NCBI RefSeq assembly: GCF_001613365.1
Contig: NZ_BDCF01000063.1
Coordinates: 1-39,654, forward strand
Length of the DNA stretch: 39,654 nt
From: Nocardia xishanensis NBRC 101358
GTDB lineage: Bacteria > Actinomycetota > Actinomycetes > Mycobacteriales > Mycobacteriaceae
Direction: 5' to 3'
Position numbers and translations under genes: made by a program. This document shows positions 6,800 through 18,789 of the stretch, in pieces. The stretch's first letter is position 1; each line of letters opens with the position of its first letter. The notes beneath the pieces were generated by a model, which made no database searches, was not told the DNA's origin, and saw only the letters and a list, made by a program, of their open reading frames with translations.

Positions 6800-8155
6800 A
6801 TGAGCGTGGGCACCACCCCGGATGCCGCCCGACCGGACACGGCGTCGTCTGCGCGTGCACCGTGGCCGCTGATCCCCGAACAGGATCCGTTCTACGCGGC
6901 GCCGCCGGACCTCGGCCGCCACGCCCCCGGCGCCGTACTGCGCACCCGGCGGGTCGAGCTCGCGCTGTTCGGCGTTGTCCCGCAGCGTATTTCGGCATGG
7001 CAGCTGCTCTACCGGACGTGCGATCTGAACGACGTGCCCGAAGTGGCGGTGACCACCGTCCTGCTGCCGTGGGGCGCCGATCCCACCGTGCCGCGCCCGC
7101 TGGTGTCGTTCCAGTGCGCGATCGACGGCGTCTCCTCCCGCTGTTTCCCGTCCTACGCCCTGCGCCGCGGCGCGCGGGCGCTCGGCGCCATTCCGCAGCT
7201 CGAGCTGCCTGTCATCGGGGCCGCGCTGGCGCGGGGCTGGGCGGTGTCGGTGCCCGACCACGGGGGCATGTCGGGGCAGTTCGGCGTGGCACGCGAACCG
7301 GGATACCGGTCTCTCGACGGCATCAGGGCGGCGCTGAATTTCACGCCGCTCGGCCTCGGACCGACCACGCCCGTTGGCCTGTGGGGCTATTCGGGCGGTG
7401 GACTTGCCACCGCCTGGGCCGCGGAACTGGCCGCCGAGTACGCGCCGGAGCTGACGATCGTCGGCGCGGTCGCCGGCTCCCCGGTCGGCGACCTCGCGTC
7501 GGCGTTCATCCGGCTCAACGGCACCTTCCTGTCCGGTTTCGCCACCGTCTGCGTCGCGGCGCTGCGGCGGGCCTACCCGGCGCTGGACCGGCTTCTGATC
7601 GATGAAGTGCACCCCGAATTCCTCGGCCTGCTGGCCCAAGCCGAATCGCGCACCACCTTCGAGCTGATCCCGCGGTTCGCGGGCAAGAACATCGACAAAT
7701 ACAGTCGCACCACCTTCAGCGAGCTGCTCGCCCGCCCCGAGATGCGCTACGTCCTGGACGACATCCGCCCCGGCGTGCAGGCGCCGACCATGCCGATGCT
7801 GGTGATCCAGGGGGTCAACGACGAACTCATCGCCGTCGCCGATGTCGACGCGCACGTCGAACGCTACGTCGCGGCAGGGGCCGCCATCCGCTACGTACGC
7901 GACCGGCTGAGCCTGCACCTGCCCCTGCTCTACATCGGCACTCCCTTCACCATGAACTGGCTGGCCGACCGCTTGGCACAACGCGATACCGGCCCCACCG
8001 GCACCGACACGGTGTGGTCGCTAGCCTTCGGCAAGCGAGAAGCGGTGGGACACTTGCGTTTCGCGAAAGTGTTCGGCCGGATGCTCGCGGCCAGGCCGAT
8101 CACGGCGCCGGTGCGGCCGACCGTGCCCGTGACACCCCGCCGCAGCGTGGCCTGA
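6800..8155 (+). CDS. Secretory-lipase (LIP) family alpha/beta hydrolase
   Basis: A 451-residue protein of the secretory lipase family (Candida lipase-like in fold, common as several paralogues in Nocardia, Rhodococcus and mycobacteria). Signs are FYAAPPDLGRHAPGAVLRTR near the N terminus, the oxyanion region VPDHGGMSGQF (151-161), the nucleophile elbow GYSGGG with Ser198, the acid region VIQGVNDELI and a late His in LSLHLPLLYIG. It should hydrolyse acylglycerols or similar esters. No clear signal peptide is present with the ATG at 6800 (AAGGA nine bases upstream); the frame extends upstream to 6710 but adds only an Arg/Pro-rich stretch, so either the enzyme is intracellular or secretion is not Sec-type. 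It converges on the PKS gene with a 36-bp gap and is probably not part of that operon. Confidence 0.88.
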   Translation: MSVGTTPDAARPDTASSARAPWPLIPEQDPFYAAPPDLGRHAPGAVLRTRRVELALFGVVPQRISAWQLLYRTCDLNDVPEVAVTTVLLPWGADPTVPRPLVSFQCAIDGVSSRCFPSYALRRGARALGAIPQLELPVIGAALARGWAVSVPDHGGMSGQFGVAREPGYRSLDGIRAALNFTPLGLGPTTPVGLWGYSGGGLATAWAAELAAEYAPELTIVGAVAGSPVGDLASAFIRLNGTFLSGFATVCVAALRRAYPALDRLLIDEVHPEFLGLLAQAESRTTFELIPRFAGKNIDKYSRTTFSELLARPEMRYVLDDIRPGVQAPTMPMLVIQGVNDELIAVADVDAHVERYVAAGAAIRYVRDRLSLHLPLLYIGTPFTMNWLADRLAQRDTGPTGTDTVWSLAFGKREAVGHLRFAKVFGRMLAARPITAPVRPTVPVTPRRSVA

Positions 8156-8191
8156 CGGGAAACCGCCACGCCGAGCGCTGGACATACCGGG

Positions 8192-12531
<4,340 letters not shown>

Positions 12532-12535
<4 letters not shown>

Positions 12536-12603
12536 GCCTCGGCCTCGCTGACGCTCAGCTCCGGTGCGCGCAGGCACATGATTCGCTCACTACGTTCGCT
12601 CAT
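12532..12603 (-). CDS. 23-codon coupling ORF between ACP and PKS
   Basis: The ACP gene ends GCATGA; the ATG in it (12603) opens a 23-codon frame starting MSERSERIMCLRAPELSV and closing with a TGA (12532-12534) that overlaps the ATG of the PKS in a second ATGA. A GAGGCCGAGG ribosome site for the PKS is formed inside its last codons. Its 5' part has an internal near-repeat (TGAGCGAACGTAG / TGAGCGAATC) and resembles short dispersed elements I associate with nocardial genomes, but no second copy was seen in this window. It may act only to pass ribosomes from ACP to PKS. Confidence 0.5.
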
Positions 12604-12881
12604 GCGGCCAGCTCGGGCCGGTCGGCGATCTCGTCGGTGATGTAGACCGCCAGGTCGAGGATCGTCGGGTAGTCGAACACGACCGTCATATCCAGTTCGA
12701 GATCCCACTCGAACTCGATCTCGCCGCAGATGTTCACCGCGGAGACCGAGTCGATGCCCAGTTCGGCGAGCGGGAGGGTGGGGTCGATATCGCGCGGGGA
12801 GCGGCCGAGGTGGTCGGCGACCCGAGCGGTGATCCAGTCGGCGACGACGGCGCCCTGCTGGGCGAGCACGAGTGTTCTCAT
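12600..12881 (-). CDS. Stand-alone acyl carrier protein
   Basis: A 93-residue ACP. It has the four-helix pattern and the attachment motif ELGIDSVSAVNI, with the Ser of IDS the expected phosphopantetheine site; VVFDYPTILDLAVYI matches the third and fourth helices of PKS-type carriers. The start ATG at 12881 has AGGAG ten bases upstream; a longer in-frame extension to 13091 lies inside the FAAL gene and is rejected. It sits 43 bp after the FAAL gene and is coupled to the PKS through the 23-codon ORF. The expected role is to receive the acyl group from the fatty acyl-AMP ligase and present it to the KS. Confidence 0.92.
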   Translation of the reverse strand: MRTLVLAQQGAVVADWITARVADHLGRSPRDIDPTLPLAELGIDSVSAVNICGEIEFEWDLELDMTVVFDYPTILDLAVYITDEIADRPELAA

Positions 12882-12924
12882 CTTGCGGTATCTCCTGAGT
12901 CTTCCAACTGCTTGGCCGGGTCGG

Positions 12925-14670
12925 TCAGACGGTGGCGAGCGCGCCTGCGCGCAGGCGCTGGACGGATGGTTCGATCTCCTCGTGCAGCACGCCGCCGACC
13001 GTGTTGTCCAGGAACGCGGACCGCATCGAGTTGCGTTGCACCTTGCCGCTTGTGGTGCGGTGCACCGCGCGGTGCTCGACGAGCACCACACTCGGCGCGG
13101 GAAGATCGAAGCCGCGCGACACCGCCGTCTTGATCCGAGCGACCAGTTCGGTGGGCGGCAGGCCGTTCAGCGCGGCGGTGCGTACACCCTGGACCACCAG
13201 CAGTCGCTCCTGGTGCTCGGTGTCGATAGACAGCACGACCCCGGGCGCGTCGGATATGGCCGGATCGGCGTCGCGCACGGCCTCCTCGATGTCGTGCGGA
13301 TACAGATTGCGGCCGTTCATGACGATCAGGTCCTTGAGCCGCCCGGTGATGAAGAGTTCACCGTCGTGACGGGCGCCGAGATCACCGGTCCGCAGGTACG
13401 GGCCCGCGCCGCCGGTGCGGGCGGTGAACTTCTCCGTGGTTTCTTCGGAGCGATGCCAATACCCTTGCGCCACACTGGGTCCGCCGAGCCAGATCTCGCC
13501 GACGTGCCCGTCCGGCAGCGTCCGAAGGGTGACGGGGTCGACGATCCTGATGTCGAGACCGGTCGCCGCCGCGCCACAGCTCACCAAGCGAGTCCCGTTC
13601 GCGGCGGGGACGATCCGATCGCGTTCGAGAGCCGCGGAATTTACGTCGAGATACACCGGCGACCGGCCGATCCGCGCCGCGCTGGCCAGCAGCGTGACCT
13701 CGGCCATCCCGTACACGGGCAGGAACGCCTCGGGGGCGAACCCGGCGGGACCGAGCCGTTCGATCACCGCGTCGAGGGTGTGAGCGCGGACCGGTTCCGC
13801 GCCGTTCACCACCGCCCGCAACGAGGACAAATCCAACCCCGCGACCTGCGCGGGGGTCACCCGGCGCGCGAGCAGCTCGTAAGCGAAGTTCGGCGCCACG
13901 GTAACCTGCGCGCGATAGCGGTCGATCGCCTCGAGCAGCCGGACGGGACGCTTCAGGAAGGTGATCGGCGACATGTAGACGAGCTCGCCGCCCGCGTACA
14001 ACGGCTGCAGCAGCATGCCGATCAGTCCCATGTCGTGGAAGTGCGGCAGCCAGCTCGCGACGGTGCCGGTGTCATCGGCGTCGGTCGCCGCGCTGATGGC
14101 CGCTTCGTTGTGCATGAGATTGCCGTGCGAGACCACCACGCCCTTGGGCTCGCTGGTGGAACCCGAGGTGTACTGGAGGAAGGCGACGGTGTCGCCAGTG
14201 ATGTCCGGCATGACCCAGGCGTCCGGATCACCGAGCGGTTCGCCGTCGGTCGCCGCGAGCGAGACGACGGCACTGTCTCGCTCGCGCAGCCAGGCGGCCA
14301 GGGGTTCACGCAGTGCGGTGCTCGTGAGGATCAGTCGAGAGCCCGCGTCGTCGAGCATTCCGGCGACGCGGCGCATGCTGAGCGCGTCGTGCGGCACGGG
14401 CGCGGGCACCGCGATCACCCCGGCGTACAGGCAGCCGAGGAAGGCGCGGAGGAACTCGGGTCCGGGCGGGTAGAGCAGCAGCACCGGACGGTCGGCGTCG
14501 TCGCGGCGGGTGAGCCAGTCGGCCAGCGCCCTGGCGTCCCTGTCGAGCTCGCGGTAGGTGGCGATGTCCTCGACCAGCTCACGGCCCGCCTCGCGCAGGT
14601 AGGTGTACTTCCTGGTGTCGCCGTAGGCACTGACCTGATCGCGAACGTGCGCGACGAAATTGGAATGCAT
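12925..14670 (-). CDS. Fatty acyl-AMP ligase (FAAL, FadD32-like)
   Basis: A 581-residue adenylate-forming enzyme. The phosphate loop is YTSGSTSEPKG (167-177), followed by the FAAL-type WLPHFHDMGLIG (207-218), YGMAE, the FAAL-like stretch PVYLDVNSAALERDR...LVSCG and VGEIWLGGPSVAQGYW, then YLRTGDLG, GRNLYPHDIEEAV and the C-terminal TSGKVQR. The VSCG/VAQGYW region and PHFHDMGLIG separate FAALs, which pass acyl-AMP to an ACP, from CoA ligases. First gene of the operon, with AGGAG eight bases before the ATG. It should activate a free medium- or long-chain fatty acid with ATP and load the downstream ACP. Chain length cannot be predicted reliably by eye. Confidence 0.93.
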   Translation of the reverse strand: MHSNFVAHVRDQVSAYGDTRKYTYLREAGRELVEDIATYRELDRDARALADWLTRRDDADRPVLLLYPPGPEFLRAFLGCLYAGVIAVPAPVPHDALSMRRVAGMLDDAGSRLILTSTALREPLAAWLRERDSAVVSLAATDGEPLGDPDAWVMPDITGDTVAFLQYTSGSTSEPKGVVVSHGNLMHNEAAISAATDADDTGTVASWLPHFHDMGLIGMLLQPLYAGGELVYMSPITFLKRPVRLLEAIDRYRAQVTVAPNFAYELLARRVTPAQVAGLDLSSLRAVVNGAEPVRAHTLDAVIERLGPAGFAPEAFLPVYGMAEVTLLASAARIGRSPVYLDVNSAALERDRIVPAANGTRLVSCGAAATGLDIRIVDPVTLRTLPDGHVGEIWLGGPSVAQGYWHRSEETTEKFTARTGGAGPYLRTGDLGARHDGELFITGRLKDLIVMNGRNLYPHDIEEAVRDADPAISDAPGVVLSIDTEHQERLLVVQGVRTAALNGLPPTELVARIKTAVSRGFDLPAPSVVLVEHRAVHRTTSGKVQRNSMRSAFLDNTVGGVLHEEIEPSVQRLRAGALATV

Positions 14671-14895
14671 CCGGTGAACTCCTGGCGGGCGGGATTCGTG
14701 TATCGAGGGTGAAGGGGAAGGTCCGGCATGTCCGGGTACCGGCCTCGATATCTATGGTCTGCCCGCAACCTCCTCGCAAATAGGCACCAAAGGTGTGGAG
14801 CGAGCCCACCCCTGGGATTTGTCCGCGGGCCAGCCTCGGCCGGTTACCCGTGGCTGCCGGGCATCACCAGGACGGATATTGCGTCCCCTGCGAAA
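14671..14895 (-). promoter_or_regulatory. Upstream region of the FAAL-ACP-PKS operon
   Basis: This 225-bp stretch, bounded upstream by a strong terminator, must contain the operon promoter. I see a small inverted repeat CACC-AAA-GGTG at 14785-14795 but no convincing -10/-35 pair. Confidence 0.4.
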
Positions 14896-14935
14896 ACACC
14901 TGTGCTACCGCTGATTCGAGCGGTAGCACAGGTGT
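14896..14935 (-). terminator. Intrinsic terminator, 17-bp perfect stem
   Basis: Arms ACACCTGTGCTACCGCT (14896-14912) and its exact complement (14919-14935) enclose a 6-nt loop. On the minus strand the hairpin is followed by GTTTTCG, so it should end transcription from the PEBP-like gene (stop at 15077) and insulate the FAAL operon. The stretch 14936-15076 between it and the PEBP gene holds nothing else I can recognise. Confidence 0.8.
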
Positions 14936-15076
14936 CGTGTGATCGGTTGTGAGCCGTATTCTCGGATTTGCAGAAGTAAAACGGGGGTGGTCCAAAATTC
15001 GACGGTGCCGCTGACGGTCGGCCGCCGAATCCATGCCGCCGAGTTTCCGGCGACGCCCGGCCCGAGCTATGCGCCC

Positions 15077-15655
15077 TTACTCGTTCTCCGCGACGAAGAA
15101 ATTCGCCGCAACGGGCTCGAGCGCGAGCGAATGCGCGAATCGGAGCGGATCGAACCGGGGACGATCGAGCTGCGGCAGGCTGGATTCACGCGTCTGCCGA
15201 TACACCGCGAGCACATACCGGTGCGGTCCCGACCCCTTGGGCGGAGTCGGACCGGCGTAAGGCACGATTTCGGCGCCGCGAGCGATGTCGAGTCCAGGAA
15301 TATCGCCGACCGCCCAATGCAGCCAGCACAGTCCGTGCGACGTCGCCCTCGACGGCGCGTCCACATCGAACATCAGCACCGTATGCGCATCGGAGCCGTT
15401 TTCCCGCAGCGGCCATTCCAGCTCCGGCGCATTCGCCGTCTGCTCGACCGACAGCTTTTCACCCGGCGATATCCACACATCGCCATACTTCGCCGTTGCC
15501 TCGGCGCCCGCGAAGGCATCGATTCGGTCGGGAACGAATCGCTCGCGCTGCAACGCGGTCAGGAGAGCGTCATTGGCGTTCACGTCCTGGATTATGACGC
15601 CGTCGCGCCGCTCGAACCGGCAGGACGCGCCGCCGGTCACCCGCTGGACCTGCAC
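15077..15655 (-). CDS. PEBP-family (YbhB/YbcL, Raf-kinase-inhibitor-like) protein
   Basis: A phosphatidylethanolamine-binding-protein fold. The ligand-pocket signatures are clear: FDVDAPSRATSHGLCWLHW, VGDIPGLD and YAGPTPPKGSGPHRYVLAVYRQ. The order of these motifs is closer to the eukaryote-type PEBP than to the short E. coli YbhB form. The molecular role in bacteria is mostly unknown; some inhibit proteases or bind lipids. The start is uncertain: GTG codons at 15655, 15640 and 15583 are all in frame with weak ribosome sites. 15655 is given because it makes a 192-residue protein of normal length and clears the upstream gene, which ends at 15720. Transcription probably ends at the hairpin 14896-14935. 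Confidence 0.8.
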   Translation of the reverse strand: MQVQRVTGGASCRFERRDGVIIQDVNANDALLTALQRERFVPDRIDAFAGAEATAKYGDVWISPGEKLSVEQTANAPELEWPLRENGSDAHTVLMFDVDAPSRATSHGLCWLHWAVGDIPGLDIARGAEIVPYAGPTPPKGSGPHRYVLAVYRQTRESSLPQLDRPRFDPLRFAHSLALEPVAANFFVAENE

Positions 15656-15719
15656 AGATGACGACCGGTACCGACCGATCCCCGCCGGCGAACCGCACTG
15701 CGAACGACGCCCGCCGAAC

Positions 15720-16379
15720 TCAGAGCTCGGCGACGCAGACAACGAAGCGGCGCTGATTGTAAACGAATCCGTAATTGCCCGAGGAACATTGATTGACATC
15801 GGTGATGCCCTGTTTGACCTCGAGCACGCGCACGCCCTTCGCCACACCGCCCGTGGCGCAATCGATGTGTTTCGGATTGCCGTTGCCGAGTTCCATGCAC
15901 CCGCCGACCACCCAGTCGATATCCATGCACAACGAGCCCTGCTGAACCCCGCGGACGCTTACGCCGTAGGTCTGGTCCGCGTCGGCCGCGCATTTGCCGT
16001 CGCCGGGTACCTTGTCGAATACCTTGTAGCTGGAACCCTCACCGCCACAACCGGTCTTCTCGATAGCGTTCGCACCGCCGTCGCCGAGCAGCACGCAGTC
16101 GCCGACGTTCATCTGAATCGCGGTCGGCGCCTTGCTCGCCTGGCTGAGCATGCCCTCGGCGATTGGCTCCGAGGCGACCGGCTCGGGCGCGGCCGAGGGC
16201 GTCGGCGTCGCCGATGTGGTTGTCGCACTTCGGGTCTCGATGATGGTGGGGCTCGCACTACCGGCGGGCTCCGGACCGTCCATGGAAAACGCGACCATGA
16301 TCGTCAGAAACGTACACAGCGCGAACACCAGCATGAATGCGGCCAGGGCGAAACCGGCACGGATACGTTGGCGCGACAT
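15720..16379 (-). CDS. Anchored protein with two tandem Cys-rich (LppU-like) extracellular repeats
   Basis: A 219-residue protein: basic N terminus, one membrane helix (about 9-32, GFALAAFMLVFALCTFLTIM), a Ser/Thr/Ala/Pro linker (about 37-78), then a Cys-rich ectodomain. The ectodomain is a tandem duplication: VGDCVLLGDG...GCGG...YKVFDKV...KC...LC and VGGCMELGNG...DCATG...VRVLEVK...QC...VC, four cysteines per copy and eight in all, probably disulfide-bonded outside the cell. The layout recalls mycobacterial LppU-type proteins but with a signal anchor in place of a lipobox. GGAGGG lies six bases before the ATG. Its function is unknown. It is upstream of the PEBP gene on the same strand with a 64-bp gap, so they may be co-transcribed. 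Confidence 0.75.
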   Translation of the reverse strand: MSRQRIRAGFALAAFMLVFALCTFLTIMVAFSMDGPEPAGSASPTIIETRSATTTSATPTPSAAPEPVASEPIAEGMLSQASKAPTAIQMNVGDCVLLGDGGANAIEKTGCGGEGSSYKVFDKVPGDGKCAADADQTYGVSVRGVQQGSLCMDIDWVVGGCMELGNGNPKHIDCATGGVAKGVRVLEVKQGITDVNQCSSGNYGFVYNQRRFVVCVAEL

Positions 16380-16674
16380 ATCTTGCCCTCCACAGCTGTC
16401 ACGCTTCGACCTCGCCCTGACGAGATCTGAAGTCTGAAACTTTCACTCTGCAAACTCACGGAATACTTACATGACTCCGAGTGCGGTGTCGAATCGACGC
16501 CCGCCGAACCTAATTCGGTCGCTCGACTAGGTCACGAATAGGCAACGATGCGTCGGATTTCCTGCCGATTATGTTTATGGACAAACGTTTTCGGGCACTG
16601 GGCCGCCCGTGCGCTATACAGTCACGCGCCATCCGGCCACCGGAGCCGGAGACCTCGTCAGAAGGAAATTCAGC
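16380..16674. promoter_or_regulatory. Divergent promoter region
   Basis: A 295-bp gene-free gap between the Cys-rich protein (minus) and the glycine-zipper protein (plus), more AT-rich than its surroundings. TATACA at 16615-16620 is a possible -10 for the plus-strand gene. No palindrome or repeat stands out. Confidence 0.35.
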
Positions 16675-17280
16675 ATGAAGTTCGGCACGCTTGCCACGAC
16701 GACCCTCATGGTCGCCGCCGCGGTGGGAATCGCTACGGGTACCGTGAATGCCACTCCGCCTGAGAAGCAGGAGATCTCGGCGTCCGGCGTCGATCAGGGA
16801 GTCGGCTACCGCGCCGTCCTGTCCGATTCCTCCCGCGCCGTCACGACCACCGTCGACGGCGGCCGGTTCGAGCTCGCCGACAATGGCGCCGAGGTGTTGC
16901 TGAAGTCCGATCGCGGCGCGGTCGTCACCGACGTGCCGCTGACCTACGAGCTGTCGGGGCAGCGCCTGTCCGTGGCGAACGAGATCAGCGCCGACGGCAA
17001 AAAGCTCACGCTCACGCCGACGGCGGACGCGAAGGCCATCGGCGAGCTGCAGCAGGTCGACTCCATGGCGCGCCTCACCTCGGAGATCGACAAGAACGTG
17101 GTCGGCGTGGTTGCCGGCGGGTTGTTGGGCGGACTGATCGGCGCCGTGCTCGGCGTCGGCTTCTTCAGCATCATCACCGGACCGATCGGCGCTGCCGTCG
17201 GAGCGATCGCAGGCGGCTACATCATGGGCGGCCAGCCGTTCATGGACGCGATGAACGCCGCCATCAGCGGCCAGCCCTGA
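16675..17280 (+). CDS. Secreted glycine-zipper protein, DUF8020-like (paralogue 2)
   Basis: A 201-residue protein: a Sec signal peptide (MKFGTLATTTLMVAAAVGIA, likely cut near VNA-T), a beta-rich domain at about 30-130 (GVDQGVGYRAVLSDSSRAVTT, GGRFELADNGAEVLLKSD, KKLTLTPTADAKA), a helix with QVDSMARLTSEIDKNV, and a Gly/Ala/Ile hydrophobic tail with zipper steps (GVVAGGLLGGLIGAVLGVG, GAAVGAIAGGYIMGGQPF). It is a paralogue of 3569-4264. AAGGA nine bases before the ATG fixes the start. The signal peptide plus hydrophobic zipper suggests an envelope or outer-membrane-like location. The role is unknown. Confidence 0.85.
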   Translation: MKFGTLATTTLMVAAAVGIATGTVNATPPEKQEISASGVDQGVGYRAVLSDSSRAVTTTVDGGRFELADNGAEVLLKSDRGAVVTDVPLTYELSGQRLSVANEISADGKKLTLTPTADAKAIGELQQVDSMARLTSEIDKNVVGVVAGGLLGGLIGAVLGVGFFSIITGPIGAAVGAIAGGYIMGGQPFMDAMNAAISGQP

Positions 17281-17435
17281 TCCTTACCCGGAGATCGTCG
17301 GCGGCCAGGCCCACCGCGCGTGCCTGACCGCCGACCACATCTACCACCCTCGGCTTCGGCGCTGATCGACCGCAGCGGTTCCCGGTGAAGTGTGATCCAG
17401 CCGAACGCCACACAAGGTCCGTGCAGCGGAAAAGA

Positions 17436-17477
17436 CTCGAGGCCGGAGAGATTTGGGAAAATCTCTCCGGCCTCGAG
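17436..17477 (-). terminator. Intrinsic terminator of the tRNA gene, 19-bp perfect stem
   Basis: Arms CTCGAGGCCGGAGAGATTT (17436-17454) and complement (17459-17477) close on a GGGA tetraloop. On the minus strand it begins 7 nt after the tRNA 3' end and is followed by GTCTTTTCC. It also stands tail to tail with the glycine-zipper gene. Confidence 0.85.
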
Positions 17478-17484
17478 CCGTTTG

Positions 17485-17558
17485 TAGCGGGGACAGGATT
17501 TGAACCTGCGACCTCTGGGTTATGAGCCCAGCGAGCTACCGAGCTGCTCCACCCCGCG
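17485..17558 (-). tRNA. Initiator tRNA-fMet (CAT anticodon)
   Basis: 74 nt on the minus strand starting CGCGGGGTGGAGCAG, with D arm, anticodon loop CTCATAA, and T arm GCAGG-TTCAAAT-CCTGT. Two initiator features are visible: position 1 (C) does not pair with position 72 (T), and the anticodon stem ends in three consecutive G:C pairs (GGG/CCC). The CCA end is not encoded (CTA is followed by CAAA). The closest sequence I know is M. tuberculosis metU. Confidence 0.96.
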
Positions 17559-17570
17559 TCGGTGAACACC

Positions 17571-17600
17571 ACATTACACACGTCTACGCGGAGAAGGCAA
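17571..17600 (-). promoter_or_regulatory. Candidate promoter of the initiator tRNA
   Basis: On the minus strand TTGCCT (17600-17595) and TAATGT (17576-17571) are separated by 18 bp, with the -10 ending 12 nt before the mature tRNA 5' end. Spacing and position suit a housekeeping sigma promoter. Confidence 0.5.
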
Positions 17601-17830
17601 ATCACTTACCCGAAGGGACATCCGTCCAGGTCAACAGCCTGCGCACCCCGGAACACGCGATACGCGCGGACTATGTCCATGCCCATGGAGTTGTCATCAC
17701 TGGCCCAGGAAACGGATACGGACACGAGGGACGAACCGGCGGCCCGAGACCGAGTCGGAGAGGCGACCGCTTTCGAGCGGTACCGAGCGCCACTTTCACG
17801 GTGACGAACCGTCCAGTTCTGCGTTTCAAA

Positions 17831-17846
17831 CGTGACGGGGGTCACT
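17831..17846. promoter_or_regulatory. CRP-like palindrome CGTGACGGGGGTCACT
   Basis: Fits the actinobacterial CRP/Cmr core GTGA-N6-TCAC exactly. It lies 310 bp before the rpf start, and a possible -10 (TATAAC, 17879-17884) follows it. In M. tuberculosis rpfA is a CRP (Rv3676) target, so CRP control of this gene is plausible. Binding is inferred from sequence only. Confidence 0.5.
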
Positions 17847-17884
17847 ATTTCGGAGTGATATCGCCCACATAACGTTGCTATAAC

Positions 17885-18155
17885 GGACCGTCCAGACTCC
17901 ATACTCGAGACATTGCCGACCAGTGCAAATGCCGATTTCGCGTTATTCGTTTCACGAAAATACGGTAGTTATCAAGACGTGATCTGCCGAGATTTCTTCG
18001 TTACCGTCAGGCCACGGCCCGGATCAACCGTGATGGGCACGAACTCGAACCGCCGAACACCGGCGACCCTGTCCCGCGGTTCGAGATCCCCTACCTCCTG
18101 GGGACAGGGACGCGATGCTTTCGTCGAGTCGGTGGGCGCAGGGAGGGAAACCACC
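17885..18155 (+). ncRNA. Long structured 5' leader of rpf (candidate riboregulator)
   Basis: The gap 17559-18155 has no convincing gene. Its 3' half, if transcribed from near 17890, gives a leader of about 265 nt. Two perfect helices are possible: A, CTCGAACCGC (18044-18053) with GCGGTTCGAG (18076-18085), and B, CCCTGTCCC (18067-18075) with GGGACAGGG (18101-18109). The left arm of B lies in the loop of A, and its right arm lies beyond A, so the pair is either an H-type pseudoknot or a switch. A third competing stem TCCCC/GGGGA overlaps B. Actinobacterial rpf genes are often under c-di-AMP (ydaO) riboswitches; I could not align this leader to that consensus by eye. Confidence 0.4.
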
Positions 18156-18707
18156 ATGTCTGAGAACCGGAAGTTCAGCACCCGCGCCCTCGGCCTCGCC
18201 GCCGTCACCGGCGCCCTTGTTGCCGTCCCGTTCGCACTCTCCACCGCTACCGCCGAGGCCGCGCCGACGCACAACTGGGACGGCGTCGCCCAGTGCGAGA
18301 GCGGTGGCAACTGGGGTATCAACACCGGTAACGGCTACTACGGCGGTCTGCAGTTCTCGCAGAGCACCTGGGCCGCCAACGGTGGCACCGGCCAAGCCAA
18401 CCACGCCAGCAAGGAAGAGCAGATCCGGGTCGCCGAGAACGTGCTCGCCACCCAGGGCGTGGGCGCCTGGCCGGTGTGCGGCCAGTACCTGCAGTCGGGC
18501 CAGTCCGCGCCGGAGCCGCAGCCCGAGCCCGTCGCTCCCGCGCTTCCTTCCCCCGCGCTTCCCTCCACCGCGCCCGAGCAGAGCCAGGATGTCGTCGAGC
18601 AGGTCAAGAGCACCGGCGCCGAACTGGCCAAGCAGTACGGCCTGGAGGGCCAGTTCCAGCAGCTGCTGCAGCAGCACAGCTCGCTGATCGACTCGCTGGG
18701 CAACTGA
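18156..18707 (+). CDS. rpf: Resuscitation-promoting factor (transglycosylase)
   Basis: A 183-residue secreted muralytic enzyme. The signal peptide is at 1-36 (cut near AEA-AP). The Rpf domain at about 38-112 begins HNWDGVAQCESGGNWGINTGNGYYGGLQF; Glu48 is the catalytic acid, and Cys47 with Cys108 (WPVCGQYL) should form the conserved disulfide. The tail has a Pro/Glu/Ala stretch (about 118-145) and a Gln-rich helix (EQVKSTGAELAKQYG...QQLLQQHSSL). The protein has no LysM or DUF348 domain, so it is a short RpfC/RpfE-like type. It cleaves peptidoglycan and promotes exit from dormancy. GGGAGGG eight bases before the ATG supports the start. The CRP-like site and structured leader upstream suggest tight control. 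Confidence 0.95.
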   Translation: MSENRKFSTRALGLAAVTGALVAVPFALSTATAEAAPTHNWDGVAQCESGGNWGINTGNGYYGGLQFSQSTWAANGGTGQANHASKEEQIRVAENVLATQGVGAWPVCGQYLQSGQSAPEPQPEPVAPALPSPALPSTAPEQSQDVVEQVKSTGAELAKQYGLEGQFQQLLQQHSSLIDSLGN

Positions 18708-18737
18708 CGCCGAAACCCCGTCACCGCACAGCACGAA

Positions 18738-18783
18738 GAAGCGGCGCTGCCATTACTGGGAATGGCAGCGCCGCTTCATTTTT
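18738..18783 (+). terminator. Intrinsic terminator of rpf
   Basis: A 17-bp perfect stem (GAAGCGGCGCTGCCATT, 18738-18754; complement 18761-18777), 6-nt loop ACTGGG, followed by ATTTTTG. It also separates rpf from the convergent UPF0182 gene, whose stop is at 18790. Confidence 0.9.
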
Positions 18784-18789
18784 GCCTGC

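Noticed and set aside
6800..8155. Lipase as a tailoring or release enzyme of the PKS operon
   Set aside because: It is convergent, not co-transcribed, and belongs to a widespread secretory-lipase family; release is already explained by the AOS domain.
12882..13091. Longer ACP with an N-terminal extension
   Set aside because: The extension is antisense-like Cys/Arg/Ser-rich sequence inside the FAAL reading frame; ATG 12881 has its own AGGAG.
17606..17902. 98-codon minus-strand frame between the tRNA and rpf
   Set aside because: No ribosome site, unremarkable composition, and it covers the CRP-like site and possible rpf promoter.
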